Shown piece by piece: positions 4,688 through 6,173 of a stretch of 6,173 bases of DNA (position 1 is its first letter; each line of letters opens with the position of its first letter). Location: positions 1-6,173 of the forward strand of contig CAYHEK010000082.1 of NCBI GenBank assembly GCA_964355545.1, in the 5' to 3' direction. Origin of the DNA: JAPLGE01 sp964355545 (GTDB lineage Bacteria > Bipolaricaulota > Bipolaricaulia > UBA7950 > UBA9294). The position numbers were made by a program, and so were the translations under genes. Below the pieces are notes generated by a model. That model was given only the letters and a program-made list of their open reading frames with translations. It was not told the DNA's origin and did no database searches.

Positions 4688-4942
4688 CTGCAGATCTCCT
4701 CGAGAAGACGGATAGCCGCGAGCACCGCCATGATACTGGCGAGCCGAGGATTGCTCTGACACGCCCCCGGCGAACGGTCCAGTTCTTCAGCTAGGCCTGG
4801 ACGTCCTCTGAGTCTGTGGCCTACGGCGCGACTTCCCGGTTGCCGAATGACCTAGGCCCGACGGTGCGGAAGCCAAGAGAAAGACCCTGGGATTGATCGG
4901 CTGCGCACCAACTGCCCCTCACCCCTCCCCGCTCCGGTCGCC
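4688..4942. other. non-coding gap between convergent genes
   Basis: A 255-nt gap between the nitroreductase and stomatin stop codons. It contains repeat copy D (from 4753). I see no clear terminator hairpin for either gene; a weak TCTC/GAGA inverted repeat occurs near 4695-4705. Frames crossing it have no good start sites. Confidence 0.6.
4753..4800 (+). repeat. dispersed repeat, partial copy D
   Basis: CTCTGACACGCCCCCGGCGA followed by ACGGTCCAGTTCTTCAGCTAG aligns with copies C and E over their first ~45 positions: GAC-CGC-CCGG, then CGGTCCA-TT, then AGCTAG. The similarity fades after 4795. Its CGGTCCAGTTCT core is also close to copy A (CGGACCAGTTCT), linking the two repeat groups. Confidence 0.55.
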
Positions 4943-5842
4943 CTACGGATTCGGCCGCTCGGTCATGCCGGCGTCCTTTGACCTCATCGCAAGCGGCACG
5001 ACGCCCGCCATGTCGCCGATGATGTTGATCAGCTCGGTGCCCGTCGGGATGACGATCTTGGCGTTGTTCTTGAGGGACCGTTCCAGAGCCTCGAGCTTAC
5101 GTAGGAGCTGGGCGTTTCCAATGAAGTAGGTGTTGGCCGCCTCGTTCACGAGCTTGATCGCCTGCGCCTCGCCCTCGGCCTCGAGGATCCTCGCCTGCTT
5201 GATCCCCTCCGCCTTCTTGATCTCGGCCCGCTTCTCGCCGTCGGCCTGCCGCTCCACGGCGGTGGCGAAGTCGAGGGCCGCGATCTTCTCGTTCTCCGCC
5301 TTGACGACCTTGTTCATCGTCTCCTGGACGTCCTTGGGCGGATCGATTTCCTTCAGCTCGGTGCGGACGATCTCCATGCCCCAATTCTTAGTCTCATTGC
5401 TCAGGGTGGACAGGAGCTCGTCATTGATGCGATTGCGCTCGCTGTTCGCCGACTTCAGGGTGAGCGTGCCAATGATGTTACGCAGGGTGGTGCGAGCGAG
5501 GTTCACGACCTGGACCTGATAGTTGTTGACGTTGTACTGCGAGCTCTTGACGTTCTCCTCGTCCTCCTTCACCTTGAAGTAGACCTGCGCGTCGACGCGG
5601 GCGTTCAGGTTGTCGTTGGTGATGATCTCCTGTGGCTCGGCATTGACCATCTGCTCGGTGATGTTGACCTGGATCATGTGGTCGACGAACGGGATGATCC
5701 AGTTGAAACCGCGTTTCGCAAAGCGGCGGTACTTGCCGAATCGCTCGACCAGGGCGCGGTGGGTCGGCCGAACGACCCGAATCCCCATGAAGAAGATGAC
5801 CACCACGGCTCCCACCCCAACCGCAATCCAGAAGCTGTTCAT
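4943..5842 (-). CDS. stomatin/prohibitin-type SPFH (band 7) membrane protein
   Basis: A 299-aa membrane scaffold protein of the stomatin/paraslipin (QmcA-like) group. Residues 4-24 are a hydrophobic anchor; the SPFH domain follows (~22-190), opening with RVVRPTHRALVERFGKYRR and containing PQEIITNDNLNARVDAQVYF and RTTLRNIIGTLTL. A charged Ala/Glu/Lys-rich coiled coil runs through ~172-236 (AENEKIAALDFATAVERQADGEKRAEIKKAEG and the EAEGEAQAIKL segment). The C-terminal hydrophobic turn LINIIGDMAGVVPL is also typical. Such proteins oligomerise in lipid microdomains and usually occur next to an NfeD partner; none is present upstream or downstream within this window. I chose the ATG at 5842 with GGGAGG 5 nt upstream (5848-5853 on +); the frame extends to 6046 but the extra residues are low-complexity and unlike the family. 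Length is normal. Confidence 0.93.
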   Translation of the reverse strand: MNSFWIAVGVGAVVVIFFMGIRVVRPTHRALVERFGKYRRFAKRGFNWIIPFVDHMIQVNITEQMVNAEPQEIITNDNLNARVDAQVYFKVKEDEENVKSSQYNVNNYQVQVVNLARTTLRNIIGTLTLKSANSERNRINDELLSTLSNETKNWGMEIVRTELKEIDPPKDVQETMNKVVKAENEKIAALDFATAVERQADGEKRAEIKKAEGIKQARILEAEGEAQAIKLVNEAANTYFIGNAQLLRKLEALERSLKNNAKIVIPTGTELINIIGDMAGVVPLAMRSKDAGMTERPNP

Positions 5843-5864
5843 GAGATCCTCCCTTTCCTCAAGA

Positions 5865-5894
5865 AGCATCCCCGGCACACGTGGGGTAGCGCAA
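5865..5894 (-). promoter_or_regulatory. weak candidate promoter of stomatin gene
   Basis: On the minus strand, TTGCGC (5894-5889) and GATGCT (5870-5865) are 18 nt apart, with the -10 box 11 nt before the GGGAGG ribosome binding site. The match to consensus is poor, but the short-leader layout agrees with other genes in the window. Confidence 0.3.
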
Positions 5895-6079
5895 CGAATC
5901 GGCCTCCTGCCTACCGGGAGCGGCAAGGCGCGATCCCTTGGCGAAGATCGTACCGGAGACCCTCCCTTCTTTCCATGCGAATGAAGGCTCGTCGTGGCGG
6001 CTCTTGCCTGGGAAGGGCCCGCAGGACACGCCGCGAACAGGCCCATCGAGCCGGACCGGCCCCGCCGGCAACGCTTGAC

Positions 6080-6149
6080 GTCACTGACCCGCTCCCGGTG
6101 AGCGGTCCACCTTTCAAGCTAGTCTAACCCACCTCCGGCGACGCAGGCC
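6080..6149 (+). repeat. ~70-bp dispersed repeat, copy E
   Basis: Second full copy of the unit at 3724-3792 in the same orientation, with the identical 13-mer AAGCTAGTCTAAC at 6116-6128. It contains GGTG and CACC arms around AGCGGTC (6098-6112) that could form a short stem. It lies outside any gene, like the other copies. Confidence 0.75.
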
Positions 6150-6173
6150 AACGCGTCCAGTGCAGCCGGCAGG

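Larger units (their letters stand above)
5843..6173. other. non-coding region upstream of stomatin gene
   Basis: 331 nt to the window end without a supportable gene. It contains the stomatin ribosome binding site and weak promoter, a GC-rich inverted repeat GCCGG/CCGGC (6050-6054/6065-6069), an 8-bp palindrome TGACGTCA (6076-6083) and repeat copy E (6080-6149). No nfeD-like frame is present. Confidence 0.6.

Noticed and set aside
4666..4800. Minus frame with SNPRLASIMAVLAAIRLLEE
   Set aside because: Protein-like appearance, but no ribosome binding site before its only ATG (4731), it overlaps the nitroreductase 3' end, and the homologous copies C and E do not keep the frame.
5843..6046. N-terminal extension of the stomatin frame
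   Set aside because: The added residues are low complexity and unlike SPFH proteins; the ATG at 5842 has GGGAGG at 5 nt and begins the normal membrane anchor.
6076..6083. TGACGTCA palindrome
   Set aside because: A single 8-bp palindrome in GC-rich DNA, not repeated at the equivalent place in copies C or D; no basis for calling an operator.
5678..6127. 149-codon + frame ending SGPPFKLV
   Set aside because: Mostly antisense to the stomatin gene. Copy C also ends in TGPLPKLV and a stop, but the DNA similarity continues past the stop and substitutions do not favour third positions, so I read it as a nucleotide repeat.

Overview
This is a GC-rich bacterial chromosomal window that carries the 3' end of a ribosomal RNA operon followed by a run of separately transcribed housekeeping genes. 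Bacterial origin is supported by the 23S sarcin-ricin loop and bacterial-type 5S rRNA, strong AAGGAGG ribosome binding sites, sigma70-like promoters (TTGACG/TTGACC with TAGAAT/TAATCT) and a tRNA without an encoded CCA end. I cannot name the lineage from the sequence alone. Nothing marks the window as plasmid or phage.

Layout: 1-~318 is the 23S rRNA 3' end and ~360-476 is the 5S rRNA, both on +. Converging on them is an O6-alkylguanine-DNA alkyltransferase (506-1024, -). Behind it on the same strand, with its own promoter, is a membrane-anchored AMMECR1-domain protein (1108-1785, -). That gene diverges from a PepT-like M20 metallopeptidase (1872-2948, +); the two -35 boxes lie 2 bp apart. A tRNA-Asn(GTT) with its own near-consensus promoter follows directly (2995-3067, +). 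Next are an 81-aa orphan zinc-ribbon protein (3343-3588, +), a compact FMN nitroreductase with a GTG start (4172-4687, +) and, converging on it, a stomatin/SPFH protein (4943-5842, -).

The intergenic DNA from 3068 to 4171, 4688 to 4942 and 5843 to 6173 is unlike the tight spacing in the left half. It holds diverged short repeats: a ~70-bp unit at 3724 and 6080 with a partial copy at 4753, and a second related pair at 3208 and 4099. It also holds hairpins, a possible gene remnant beside the tRNA, and one possible 58-codon minus-strand gene.

The genes do not form one pathway or operon. Most have their own promoter, often with an extremely short 5' leader, and the AMMECR1 transcript may be leaderless. 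I found no defence system, CRISPR array or transposase. The best candidates for something undescribed are the dispersed intergenic repeat family, the orphan zinc-ribbon protein, the membrane-anchored AMMECR1 protein and the compact promoter/ribosome-binding-site architecture.
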